A stretch of DNA of 64,000 nucleotides, taken from Pectinophora gossypiella. Lineage: Eukaryota; Arthropoda; Insecta; Lepidoptera; Gelechiidae. Positions 31,800 to 44,505 of this stretch are shown here, piece by piece. The notes under the pieces are model-generated. The model did not search any database, was not told where the DNA came from, and saw only the letters and a program-made list of their open reading frames with translations. The stretch spans positions 27,251,700 to 27,315,699 of the forward strand of contig NC_065433.1 in assembly GCF_024362695.1 (NCBI RefSeq), given 5' to 3'. Positions within the stretch are counted from its first letter, which is position 1. Each line of letters starts with the position of its first letter. A program made the translations under genes and the position numbers.

Positions 31800-33585
31800 A
31801 TTTATTCAAAAGAGATTCATAGAAATACACCAATTATACGTTCTTAATACTAATAATTGCATAAGGTAGTTTTGGGGTAAATTCGTAGGTAAATAGCTCG
31901 ATCACTTTACCATCAACATCATTATGCGATAAAGTCGCCGTGATCAGACTAAGCTACTCTTTACTACATATTGGTAGATGTAACGCAGCGGATATATGTC
32001 GTGAGAAGTGAATAGGGATATATCTACTGGCGTCCGCTGACTACACATATCGCATAAGTTCAAAGCGCATGTTTGGTCGCATTCAGGATTCGTATCGGTC
32101 GATCGGATCACGAGCAGTTTGAAAAGAGCTTCGATGAGTGTATATATAAGTATGTTTTCACAAGTAATTCGATGCACATGAACTTCTATAACTAGACTGG
32201 TGGACAAAAGAATCAACTCATGTCTCGGTACCGCATTTGGAAAAATACTCTGCTTGACGCAAATTATTTGATTTAGTTACTTTTATTTTCTGATAAAAGG
32301 CAACAAAACATGAGTGGGTTGTTTAAGCCACCAAATAGATATTATTATATTAATTAATTCATTGTATTGGAAATTACAAATATTCACTTACACTTAAACC
32401 TGTCCCTACGATCTTAAGCTAACAGATAAGTAATGGTATACTTATGTGACTATGCCGTGTAGGGTTCCCCGTTTACTTAATCTATTATTATAATTAATTA
32501 TGATTACCTCAATCAAAATTCCCTCTTGTTGGTATCACCACTGAAAATACATTTTTCCTCTAATGCCACTTTACTGCCCGTAAAACTAGTTAGAAAGATA
32601 TTAGAGTAGCAGAGGCTATGGTTCGTGGGAAATGTCCGCTTATGGGCCTATAAAAATAATGACCACTTTCTCAAAGTTATTTTTTTCAATAGAAATCTTA
32701 TGTAATATTTTAATAAGAATCATAGCAGGTGAGAGTGTTAATGGCGTCGGATTATTTGTACGGACCACGCGTATTGTCAATACCATCATTATAATACTTC
32801 ACTTTAAAATAAACGCAAGTATTCAATAAGACATAAGTATACTTATTTCTTTCTTAAAGATAAAATATTATAGGTAACTTCACCGTGGCTCATGGGCATT
32901 AATGTAACGCGTTTACTAATAATAAGTTGGTGATATTTTAATGTTATTTCCGCCAGTAGATAGATAGGTTGGTCTCCACCAACCTGCAACTGGACATTGT
33001 AGTGGAGGATGCTCCATACTCACTTGGTGTAAGGGTGGCCCGTCTGTGCTATGGTAGATAGATGATGAAGTGAAATCTCCTTTTCTATGTCTGCCTGATC
33101 TTTACAGTCTAGTGATGGTGGTATGTCATATTTACTTAATTTTAAAACATTTAGATATATAATTACTTATCATAATTCTTATAAGTAAACCAATTGAAAT
33201 AACACAACACCCACATTAATTTTAACGCTGGGATTATTTAATTTAGAATTATTGTATTTCTACGACCAACAATACACAGTTTTGATTTTGTTAGTGTAGA
33301 AATAAAATAATTATGCATTATTATCCAATTAGATATTATATACATACTAACAGTTAGAGGTAGTATGTATACTCCGATTTTCGAATGCGGGATGCATAAA
33401 ATCTGTCAAATAATCGGTATTAAAAATGAACATTCGGTCAAGAAGTCCATTTCCAATGGTAGACATTAAACGTATTATATGCATAGATCCTGCGGCTGCT
33501 TACCATATACTTAATAAATTATTAATTTTAATTTATATATATGTTATAATATATCAAGTATAATTATAATACTACCTTTACCTAA
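31800..33585. other. Intergenic, mostly unassigned
   Basis: 32970-33060 contains a degenerate SINE-1 like piece (ctccaccaacctgcaactgg, ggatgctccatactc). The rest is AT-rich without coding character. Confidence 0.45.
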
Positions 33586-33588
33586 TAG

Positions 33589-33852
33589 GGTAGATGACAA
33601 CCCAGTGAAGGGATATTTTTTCCGAAAGGTCATAACGTGATTCTATGGAATTTATTTAAAATTAGTACGGAGTTACCACATCATAAATAAACATTGTGAA
33701 ATAAAATAATAAAAATCTTAGATACAATTCTACATTATTATTAAGTTAAAAAAGTTTAAACTTATTTAAAAAATGTATTTTAATTTTAATCAATTTATTC
33801 TTGCTTCTATTTCAATATTACTATTTATCTTTGACCTAGTCATCTACCCAAT
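33589..33852. mobile_element. Possible MITE with short inverted ends
   Basis: Starts gggtagatgacaaccc and ends gacctagtcatctaccc; the outer 11-13 bases are inverted repeats. No other copy is in the window, so this is tentative. Confidence 0.4.
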
Positions 33853-33859
33853 TTTAATA

Positions 33860-35600
33860 CTAAATATTACATTCACGGTGCATGTGACTTTGGCATTACA
33901 ATTTATTATATTATTTATTATCTATGACTTATAACTAATGGAGGGGCGCGAACACTACATGGTGCACCAACTCCGATAAATCTTAACTACATTATACATT
34001 TGCACGTGGTGAATAATTTCCGTCAAATATAGAAGTGTTGAAATAGTGTCAGTGAAATAGAAACTAACTTACACTTTAGTCGGTTTTGATTCCTGCAGAC
34101 ACCTCCTCAATTTATTTTAAGTTACACCTGTTCAAATTGAATAACTGAATGAAGAAATAATCCGGATTAATGTTATAAGCACCTCGCTTACGTGTACTGT
34201 AGTTCATAAAAGTAAAATACTGAAAGACTTGATTAAAAAAATGTGCGTAAAATGAACTTCGTTAATTTAAAGCCTGTGAATAACTCGTCTCATTTTTTTG
34301 GACTCAGTTACACACTTACCGAAGAAAGGGCTCAGTTAAAAGGTGTAAATTACTAGGTTATAATTCTGCCAGTAAGTATTTAATAAATTCAATTACTATT
34401 GTGTCAATTGTAACGAACCGGCACCTTTTGTTTGTTCTTTTCTATATTAATAGTCTTTTAATTGGAATTTTATAAGATGTTACTATAAAAATGTAATAAA
34501 TAAAAAAAAATACTTGTATAAAGCGTAAAATTGACTTTGTACAAGTTAATTTTCAATAATTAAATTATTAAGGAATAAATTATTAAATTATCAAAATTTT
34601 CATTTTTCAGTCAATCAATCAATAATTCTACCATAGGAATTTTTGTCACATCAAAGATCACCGAAGCAATCTAAAGTTGCAAAATAGTCCAGCAGGACTA
34701 AATAACTATACTAACTAAAAAAATAGTCCAGTAGGACTAAATAACTATATTTTTATAAAAAAAGTTTTGCACCTCTAACAAGACGTGCAAAACTAAATTT
34801 ATACCATCTTAAATAAGATTAGTTCACTATAATCGATAATTTTGGTTAGTGAATGTGAATGTGGTCAGCTGGTTGCTATCATGTAACCTAAACTAAACCT
34901 ATTTTTTTTATATTTTTTGTTTTTTTTTTATCAAATTACTTAATCATACCTAAAGCCTATTTTTTCTCAGTATTTTGTTCTTTTGTGACTGACCGAAGGT
35001 TTGGCTACGGTTTTTGCCAGACTCGGCCTATAATAATAATATAAACAGCCTATATATACGTCTCACTGCTCGGCCATAATACTTTCATAAATTATATTTC
35101 GGTTTTGCTATCGGCTGCGAAACCTATTTCAGTCAGCCACATTTTTTTTATAAAAATATAGATGTATCTAGATCATTAACCTTAAACTATATCCTTACCT
35201 TAGTTATGTAAACTAGCTAATGTTTTTAAAATTTTTTTTTTTTTATAAAAACACTGACATGAAAAACACAAGAGTTCAGATATTAAATGTTATTAGTAAG
35301 ATTTATTCTAAATGGAAAGTCTAAATTCGTATAATACTTATCTAGCTATAGATGAAAAGCGTCACCATTCTAAAAACGGTACATACTCGCACACACACAA
35401 ATCCACACATTAAAAAAAATATAATAAATCCTGACCTGTCTCTTTTAATATTGTATTTTGTTAAATATATAAAATAAAATAATCAAAGAGCCTTTGCAGT
35501 AAAAATAACAAGAAATAGTATGTAAAAACATGACCAGATACGTTTTTAAAAAAAGATAATTAAAATCTGCGCCACCATACCCAAATGATTAACAAACAAG
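33860..35600. other. Intergenic AT-rich stretch
   Basis: 34085-34140 resembles one end of the palindromic repeat at 61831-62512 (gattcctgcagacacctcct). 34685-34750 holds two copies of aatagtccag(c/t)aggactaa about 38 bp apart. 35036-35085 is a SINE-1 tail scrap. Nothing else is assigned. Confidence 0.45.
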
Positions 35601-35639
35601 CCGCATGTTCAGATTGGACCTTACTTGCGCCCAAACAGA

Positions 35640-38280
35640 TCACATTCCTGGTTTAATTTTGGAGTATTCCTTCTCCTAGACAGGTTGCAAACCAATGCTA
35701 AGGAGGCCCATCTCCCCCAAAGTAGAAATTCTATCAACTTAAGTACTTAATTCATGAACAGTGGTACAAAAAACGCAGAATCAGCAATACACAGATAACA
35801 TTCATACATACATAAACTCACGCCTATTTCCCACCGGGGTAAGCAAAGACTGGAATTCCATTTGCTTCGATCCTGACACACTTCTCTTACTTCCGGTTCA
35901 GAGTAGATCGTACTGAACCTTTTCTAAGAACGTGTCCCATTTGGTCAACGTATGTCCTTCTAGGTCTTCCCCTGCCAGCCCTATCACCATCCTTCGCTTT
36001 ATTACTGCTTTCGTAATCGCAGGTAAAGGTGGACCCAATACCTGATGCCGATTCGCCTTTATACCAAAAAGGATCACATTTCTGGTTTGATTTCGGAGTT
36101 TTCCTTCTCCTAGACAGGTTGCAAACCAATGCTTAGGAGGCCCATCTCCCCCAAAGTAATGAAAAACATAAACAGGACCATCTGTCAATTACTCCATCTA
36201 GTTGTCCAGAAGTGAGTTCACCAAGTTAGCCGCGTGTTGACGTAAACCACAGAAACACGATAATAAGATCGATTTTTCTTTAAGGTTGGACCATACACGC
36301 AACTAGCTGAGATTTGGAGTTTTCTGTCTTAATTGACATCAGATCCTAAACCAGTAATTGCAATGGCATTGGACACCTGAGGTCCCAAACCAATCTGACA
36401 GCTTTATGTTTTATTTCCTTGCCTTCGATTGGTTGCAGACCAACGCTAAAGATGCCCGTGTTCCCCCAAAGTAGAAGATCTACTTATTTCCTCCGCTACA
36501 ATATTCCTTGTTATGAATCATCAATACACAGGTTAAAGTGGACCCTATATCTGAGATGCCGATCCAGCTTTATACCAGAAAGAGAGACATTCCTGGTTTA
36601 ATTTCGGAGTTTTCCTTCTCCTAGATAGGTTGCAGACTAACGCTAAAATAACAATCCTAATACCCACCCAAAGTGGAAGTTCCACCTATTGCCCTTCGCT
36701 GATCATTGCGCTAAACAGTGCGCAGTGGTACAAAATCAGGTTAAGGTTGATTCTATATCTGCTTTGTACCAAAAGGGAACACATTTCTGGTTTGATTAAG
36801 GAGTTTTCCTTCTCCTCGTGCGAACCTGTGCTAAGGAAGCCCATCTCCCCTAAATTAAATGTTAAATCATAAACAGGACCATCTGTCAATTACTCCATCT
36901 AGTTGTTGAACGGCAAGACCTTCAAGTTAGTCGCGTAGTGAACCACAGAAACACGATAATAAGATCGATATTTCTTTGAGTATGGACCCTACGTGCAACT
37001 ACCTTTCTTAATCGACAAGAGATCCCAAACCAGTTACAGCAATGACTTTGATTGTAATTTGGAGTTATCTGTGTTAAGCAACACCTGACACCCCAAACCA
37101 ATCTTTGCATTTGATTTCGGAGTTTTCTTTCTCCTAGACAGGTTGCAGACCAATGCTAAGGAGGCCTATCTCCCCCGATTAATTGAGACCCGCTTGTATT
37201 TTCCTTATTTTGATCCCAAACCAGTATTTGCATAGCTAAGTATACCCATCACCCCCAACGTAGAAGCTCTACTTATTGCCCCCACTGATCGTTTTGCTGC
37301 GAAATGGTACAAAATCTCTTGATACAATTAAACGTAGGAGGAGCAATACATACATTAAGGTTGGTCTTATACCTAATATGCCGATCCGATTTAGTATCAA
37401 AATATGTACTCACACACATTCCTGGTTTGATTTTGGAGTACTTTTTCCTTCTCCTAGACAGGTTGCAGACCAATGCTAAGGAGGCCCATCTCTCCCAAAG
37501 TAATATAAAAATACAAATAGGACCATCTGTCAATTACTCCATCCAGTTGAGGGGCGAGATCATCAAGTTAGCCACGTGCTGGTGCAAACCACAGAATAAC
37601 GATAATAAGATGGATTTTTTTTAAGGTGGTACTTACAAAACAAATGCAAAGCAAATGGAATTCTATAGTCTCTGCTTACCCCGGTGGGAAATAGGCGTGA
37701 GTTTATGTATGTATGTATGTAGTACTTACACGCAGCTATCTGAGTTAGGAGTTTGAGAACGGCTTTGGCGTTGGTTTGGAGTAATCTGTATTAAATAACA
37801 CCTTACACCCCAAACCAATCTTTGCAGCTTTGTGTTTGATTTCGGAGTTTTCTTTCTCCTAGATAGGTTGCAGACCAATGCTAAGGACGCCTATCTCCCC
37901 CAAAATAATATAAAAACTTAAACAGGATCATCTGTGAATTAGATACTCCATCTAGTTGTCGAGCAGCGAGATCTTCAAATTAGTCGCGTTTTGGTGTGAA
38001 CCACAGAAAAACGATAATAAAATTTATTTTTCGTTGAGTGTGGACCCTATGCACAACTATCTGAGATTGGAGGTTCCAGTCTTCATCGACATGAGATCCC
38101 AAACCAGTATTAACAATGGCTGTGATGTTAGTTTGGTGTTATCTGTGTTAAACTACATTTGAAATTCCAAACTTTTCTTTACAGCTTTGTGTTTGATTTC
38201 GGAGTTTTCCGTCTCCTAGACAGGTTGCAGACCAATGCTAAGGAGGCCCATCTCCCCCAAAGTGGAACAACTTTATTGTT
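35640..38280 (+). repeat. Degenerate complex tandem array
   Basis: A core ccttctcctagacaggttgc ... aatgctaaggaggcccatct ... cccccaaagt recurs nine times, starting near 35670, 36105, 36415, 36612, 36808, 37128, 37448, 37853 and 38210. A second block (caattactccatctagttg, then ccacagaaacacgataataa) recurs near 36185, 36885, 37530 and 37935. The spacing is uneven (196-435 bp), so this is an old, rearranged array. Frames starting MTDGP on the minus strand recur only because the DNA repeats. Confidence 0.8.
35798..36015 (-). pseudogene. LINE 3' end inserted in the array
   Basis: Minus-strand frame ...GRGRPRRTYVDQMGHVLRK, then GSVRSTLNRK stop, followed by a 3' UTR ending taggcgtgagtttatgtatg. Related to 2207-2395. 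The last 75 bp of the same tail occur alone at 37645-37720. Confidence 0.65.
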
Positions 38281-39017
38281 CACTAAATAGTGATACATAT
38301 GAACTCTGTTGCTCCCAACACCTGACGACTATACGACCCTACACCTGAGATCCCGATTCGGACTATGGAGTCCAGGTGGTTTTTAGGTAAAAAAGCAACA
38401 AAAAATTATATTGACTGAGAATTCCCACATCTCTGGAGAAGGATAGTAAAAAGAAAGGAAATATCCAATCGTCCCCATTTTTAAAGACATTGCAGTAAAC
38501 TATGCTTTAGGTATAAAAATATATTATGTTACATTTACGTTGAAGTTCTGTTAACGAGTTTTGGTCTCACTAATAACAATTAATTAGGACGCATTATGTT
38601 ATGATCTACTCTTCAAATTCATAAAGGTACTCGCAGCGTTTGTAGCCACGAAACAAGTGCTTCAGAAACGGCTTTAATCTAATACTTATTCATTAGGATT
38701 ACAAGTCAATGCGACCTTGTCGACCGCTTACCGTACGCGGTGTCGTGTTAGAGTAGCCTAAATATTTTTGAAAGACATGGTAGTTCTCTAGTTCAATCCG
38801 AAGAGACCAGTGAAAGACACCGATCTTTATTTAACATTAAATATTTTACATAATATTAATCTAACTATGAAAGACATTACTTAATCCTCTATAAAGTCAC
38901 GCAAACCCACAATAGTGCGCGTATGGCAGCGTGTGGGTACATGAAGACACCACCGTCTTAAACGAACATAACTTTTCATTCAAAAGGAGCCTTTGGTGAC
39001 TCAACAATAACTCTAAT
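38281..39017. other. Intergenic, nothing assigned
   Basis: No coding frame or repeat boundary recognised. Confidence 0.45.
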
Positions 39018-39415
39018 GTGGGCCTTTGCAATCGACGTTCCCCAAAAACACGACAGATGGCGTTAAGTTTTTTCTTCGTTTTAACTTCTCATTTCATGGA
39101 TAACAGACATAATGCATGTTTTATCCTTGTTTTGGGTAAGTATAAATGATGACACTTTTTATTACACCCAGGTACAATTACAACTTCCACCCATTATTAT
39201 TCTGATCAAAATAAACAGAAGCAATATTGCAACATCATTGTATACATAATGTGATCCAAATATCAAGCAATAATAAGTTTTATATTATGCTTCGGCCATT
39301 AAATTACATTTTTGAAAAGTTATGTACCGCAGCAATGAGAAAATAGGTAATTATCACGTTAAAAGTGATCAACGCCATCTATCGTGTGTTTGGTGACGTC
39401 GATTGGAAAATCCCA
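39018..39415. mobile_element. MITE-D, long copy
   Basis: Left part cgacgttccccaaaaacacg, then agatggcgttaag; right part aacgccatctatcgtgtgt, then ggtgacgtcgattgg. The interior shares ttattacacccaggtacaat and attctgatcaaaataaacag with 63556-63981. Confidence 0.65.
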
Positions 39416-39654
39416 CATTAATATAATTTTATAATTAGATTACTTTACTTATTTTAAGTTTGCCTACAATGGCATTCGATATTTGGCTGGAGAGAAATAG
39501 GGAGGATATTGGGCTCTCACCCGATAAAATACATTTTAAAAGTTATATAAACACTAACCTAGACTTCACACCGGACATTCAACACAAAAATCTCGTTCTC
39601 ACCGTGTGCCGCCTAACGCGTACGTGCGAGTGAGACAGGCAATCCACGCGCTCT

Positions 39655-39960
39655 CCCCGTAGCACACACCGGACACTTCATACAAACAACCTCGTTTTAC
39701 ACAGACACTACACATTGACGTTATCGCACACGTGCATCTATGTATGTGACGTCTGACGCCATACGATTCAAGTCTAAAGTATTTGGGGGGGGGGGGGGGG
39801 GGGGTAAGTGCTCAGACGCAGGTGGGGAGCGGAGAGTTGCCATTCTGTACTTAGTATTACTCCTTATTCTATGCCCTTAGGTACTCCTTAGCGGCTTATG
39901 GCCGAGTAGTGCGGGTGAAGAGTTATCGTTCTATACGCAGTATTATTTTTTTATTTTATG
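39655..39960 (+). repeat. R3 repeat, target of the foldback insertion
   Basis: cacaccggacacttcataca, tgacgttatcgcacacgtgc and aggtggggagcggagagttg. It holds a 20-G run at 39785-39804 where other copies have a short G-rich stretch. The R3 end (tattttatgcc) reappears after the foldback element at 42020. Confidence 0.7.
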
Positions 39961-42019
39961 GTGTGCGTTACCCCAACAAGAAAGTATCTCCTAGAGTTAT
40001 ATGAGTAGAACGTATAGTTGGTGCCTTATCTGCTGTAAATGTGCCCCCACATAAAAAATGTGTGCCCCCTGTCGTTTCGAAAAAAAATCGAAAAAACGAT
40101 TCTTGCTGGGGTAACGTTTTTCTAGCAGGAAAATTCTAAACGAATGATCGGAGAAAGAAAAACTGTGCATGGCCAGATAGCTTATATGTGTGCCAAAATG
40201 TGCCCCCAAAAATAAAATCTGTGCCCCTTCAGATTTTCGAGATATTGCATTTCCTGCTGGAGTAACGTTTTGATGAATAGTATATCTCTAAAACCATTGC
40301 ATGTGCCCCTGTAGAATAAACATACGCGAGTAGCTCTTAATGTGTGCCCCTTTGTGCCCCAATTAGATTTTAGAAAATATTTATAGTTTTCAAGTTATCG
40401 CGGTTTTATGAAAACCCGAAAAAACATCGCAGCGCCTAAATGAGACAAGGCATAACTTCGCTGAAAACTGTATTCGGTCTTTCTTGACGCTAATAATAAC
40501 CATACAAAGTTTCAAAAATGTTCATGCATGCGTTTTTGAATAATCTTGCTAAAAGTAAAAACGATGGTGTCATAACTTTGACGGCAAAATACAAGGAACT
40601 GGCACAATCCCAGATGTGTAGGTGTAAACCAAAATCTTGTGCCTTTAGTCAAAAATATATGGTGAAAATATTGAGCTTCAAATGTTACGCATTAAGTAAA
40701 TATAAACAAAAAAACCAAAATATGTAAACAACGGCTGGTTATCCGACCAAATCTGAATGACTACTAAAAAGCGACGGATTCATACATATCGATGACCTTC
40801 TTTACTTTACTCACTAACCGGTTCACACGTGTTGTGCCTGAGTACACTGAAGTAGAAAAGTAATAACTAATAAAATAAAGTTGTTATTGGATTATATTTT
40901 AATAGCTGTTTCTATGACCTTACACATGATTAAGTACATTTATAAGAGCCATTTTCAAATAAAATGTACATGTGACTAACATGCTCAAAATCGTGACCAA
41001 ACTGTTTTGTGACATACCTGTATTTTTATACTAATGTAAGTCACATTTATTGTAAAGCAGAGTTAAAACTATGTTTCATTTATATAGTCACAAGGTGCAT
41101 TTAATATATTTTTTAATTAGCCCTCAAAACTTTTGAACGCGACTGTAAGGACAACAGCTTAGGTATAATACGTCCAATAAAGAAGGTCCTCGTTAAGTAT
41201 GAATCCGTCGCTTTTTAGTAGTCATTCAGATTTGGTCGGATAACCAGCCGTTGTTTACATATTTTGGTTTTTTGTTTATATTTACTTAATGCGTAACATT
41301 TGAAGCTCAATATTTTCACCATATATTTTTGACTAAAGGCACAAGATTTTGGTTTACACCTACACATCTGGGATTGTGCCAGTTCCTTGTATTTTGCCGT
41401 CAAAGTTATGACACCATCGTTTTTACTTTTAGCAAGATTATTCAAAAACGCATGCATGAACATTTTTGAAACTTTGTATGGTTATTATTAGCATCAAGAA
41501 AGACCGAATACAGTTTTCAGCGAAGTTATGCCTTGTCTCATTTAGGCGCTGCGATGTTTTTTCGGGTTTTCATAAAACCGCGATAACTAGAAAACTATAA
41601 ATATTTTCTAAAATCTAATTGGGGCACAAAGGGGCACACATTAAGAGCTACTCGCGTATGTTTATTCTACAGGGGCACATGCAATGGTTTTAGAGATATA
41701 CTATTCATCAAAACGTTACTCCAGCAGGAAATGCAATATCTCGAAAATCTGAAGGGGCACAGATTTTATTTTTGGGGGCACATTTTTGACACATATAAGC
41801 TATCTGGCCATGCACAGTTTTTCTCTCTCCGATCATTCGTTTAGAATTTTCCTGCTAGAAAAACGTTACCCCAGCAAGAATCGTTTTTTCGATTTTTTTT
41901 CGAAACGACAGGGGGCACACATTTTTTATGTGGGGGCACATTTACAGCAGATAAGGCACCAACTATACGTTCTACTCATATAACTCTAGGAGATACTTTC
42001 TTGTTGGGGTAACGCACAC
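39961..42019. mobile_element. Foldback-type transposon, 2059 bp, 9-bp TSD
   Basis: Left arm 39961 to about 40806 and right arm about 41174 to 42019 are inverted copies of one another, with only a few mismatches seen. The tips are gtgtgcgttaccccaacaag and its complement. The target duplication tattttatg is perfect at 39952-39960 and 42020-42028. The 367-bp middle has no coding frame, so the element is non-autonomous. Each arm holds seven tgtgcccc motifs and inverted internal echoes of the tip. Long arms plus a 9-bp duplication fit Mutator-like or Drosophila FB-like foldback elements; that placement is inference. Confidence 0.88.
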
Positions 42020-42040
42020 TATTTTATGCCTAAATATAAA

Positions 42041-42539
42041 AAAAAACGCCTCGCGATACAAACATGAAAAATACAAAAACCTACCTACAACATTTTTTAT
42101 TTAATATTAAAAATTATATTATATTAAAAAAAACTAACCATATTACTAAGTAAAATAAATAATTAAGGATATTTAATAAGTTTAGTACCTACTGTAAATA
42201 TTTATATATTATAATAATTTTCTTTTATATTTATGTATCTAAGTTCATGCGCCCATGTGGACATGCGCCTGTATGATAACTTATAGTTGTAATTATTATA
42301 GTAATTTAATTATTATTATAAATAAATATTTTAAGGATACACGGTTGATACGGAATGGGTATCTTTTTATGACCAATTTCTAATTTTGTTATCACAATAT
42401 TATACTTTTGTATTAGGTATTATATTATTTGCAATAGTAAATTCGCACCAATATGAATTCAATCGAGATTAGACGAGTCATTTTAAGTTTTAGGGTTCCG
42501 TAGTCTTTTTAGGAAGATTCTTTATATATGGGTTCTGGG
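42041..42539. other. Intergenic AT-rich stretch, nothing assigned
   Basis: Very AT-rich; no coding frame or repeat boundary recognised. 42490-42505 holds the agggttccgtag block common to other insect repeats. Confidence 0.4.
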
Positions 42540-42650
42540 TGTTAGTGACATCGTAACGACTGAGGGATGGTTCAGACCATGATTCTTAGTTGATATGGAA
42601 TTTTCCATCGAAAAAGTATGGTAAGTACTGAAAATAATTAAAAAGCACTA
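42540..42650. mobile_element. MITE-A left half
   Basis: gggtgttagtgacatcgtaa, then ggttcagaccatgattctta and tgatatggaattttccatcg. The right half is missing. Confidence 0.6.
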
Positions 42651-42984
42651 TTTTCATGAATTTTCAGTCAGTCGGCTATTAAAGGACTATTCGAAAAGGT
42701 TGAAAATAATTAGCTCTCCATTTCAAGATTTTTTTTTATTAGACTATTATTTGGGCATATTAGAGTGTACTTTTTATTAATATTCGTTAAAAAGGTAGTA
42801 TTTTAAAATCGCTTACGGACATTTTTCGAAGTTTTTTTTTATAGGTCGTACCGTTTGTATAATTTATCTTGCCAAGTCTATGGAAGATTGACCCCCCTGT
42901 ATTTTTAGAACGGTTCGACCTTTAAAATAACTTTAAAATAGTGATAATGTTACATATGTAAAACATAAATAGACTAAATACGTT

Positions 42985-43060
42985 CAGGCTTCCCCTCTAA
43001 CCGAAGATGGAGCGTACTCCACCACGCTGCTCCACTGCGCGTTGGTGGAGATGTTCGGTG
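42985..43060 (-). mobile_element. SINE-1 fragment
   Basis: ccaccacgctgctccactgc, then gttggtggagatgttcgg: body fragment in reverse. Confidence 0.6.
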
Positions 43061-43064
43061 AAAT

Positions 43065-44205
43065 ATTATTGAAAAATATTTCCCACTGTAAACTCGTCGA
43101 GTTACGGAAGGAAAGTTACAGAACCCTAAGACTATATGACTGGACTTTTGTCATAAAACATCACTTGGTATACTAAGATACGATTAGGTATGTATTTAAG
43201 TGACTGTACCAACTATGATTACTTATATAGATACCTCAATACTAATCTATAGATATAATGCAGGTTATAACTACTGTATATTAATCGAATTCAATAAATA
43301 TAAGGACCTACTATGATTAAATATTAGGACAATATAATATAAGAAAGCCCTTAATAAGCTAAGATTTATGTATAGTCCCTGCTAACATACTCCTACGCAT
43401 ATACTAAAAATGTTACTACACTATCGATACTATTCTAAACAATTTCACAGTGACTGGTTGCATTGCTATTTTCTATGCCTCGATTTACACCTATGACATC
43501 AACAGATATATAATTATTGTGTAAATGTAATATTCGCAAACCTACCACTATCTATTCGGAAAGCACTATGGAATGCATCATGGAACGATTATATATATTT
43601 TATTGGATCAATACTCAAAATTTGTGGATATGCGAGTATACCAATACTGCCCTCATGCGAACTAAAAGCCCGTTAAGTGACATTTGGTCATTTTTGTAGT
43701 AATCCTACCATCAGATTCAGCATAGCAAGCTGCGCCTACTCATCTGACCGGTATATTTTTATCATAATTAGTTTCAAAGATCCTATCTTTGAGCATTTAC
43801 TTCGTAAAAAAGGCGTTACTATACCTTGAATGTGTCAATGTAGTAATGTATACATGCGGCTACCCCACCAATCCTACACTTAACAAAAGTAGTTTTTCAG
43901 GTGTTTTGCTGTTTTCTCCAAATGTACATTTGCTTAACGGTCTTTTGGTGTATGAAGGCAGACTAAGAGTCTGCATGTAGGGACATTTTAGCTATGCTTT
44001 TGGATATTCGAACATGACACGGCAAGACGGGATGACAACAGATGAACCAAGGCAATTACGAAGGGGTGATGAAACAAGTGTACGACGTAAATGCAGACAT
44101 CTTAAGTCGGTGGTCGGATAATATAGTCAAGTGTGCTGGAATGCTTTGGGACTGGAAAAGACTGGTTTGAAAGAGAAGATGCCTGGTCTACAGCCAGTTT
44201 TGATA
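43065..44205. other. Intergenic, nothing assigned
   Basis: Two plus-strand frames of about 60 codons (43517-43699, 43789-43980) have no recognisable motif or codon bias and are not called as genes. Confidence 0.45.
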
Positions 44206-44505
44206 CGATGTTAATGTTAACGATGTTAATGCTCACGATGTTAATGTTAACGATGTTAATGTTAACGATGTTAATGTCAACGATGTTAATGTTAACGATG
44301 TTAAGGTTAACGATGTTAATGTTCACGATGTTAATGTTAACGATGTTAATGTTCACGATGTTAATGTTAACGATGTTAATGTTAACGATGTTAATGGTCA
44401 CGATGTTAATGTTAACGATGTTAATGTTCACGATGTTAATGTTAACGATGTTAATGTTAACGATGTTAATGGTCACGATGTTAATATTAACGATGTTAAT
44501 GGATA
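44206..44505 (+). repeat. 15-bp minisatellite, 20 units
   Basis: Unit cgatgttaatgttaa repeated exactly in register 20 times (300 bp). The last five bases vary between units (gttaa, gttca, ggtca and others). Units 9-13 (44326-44400) and 14-18 (44401-44475) are identical, a 75-bp higher-order duplication. Because 15 is a multiple of three, several frames on both strands stay open through it. Confidence 0.97.

Noticed and set aside
35640..38280. CRISPR-like array
   Set aside because: Spacing is irregular, repeats are diverged, there are no cas genes, and the context is a eukaryotic genome.
40518..40727. 69-codon frame present in both foldback arms, also 41215-41463
   Set aside because: It appears in both arms because they are inverted copies; no transposase motif and no codon bias.
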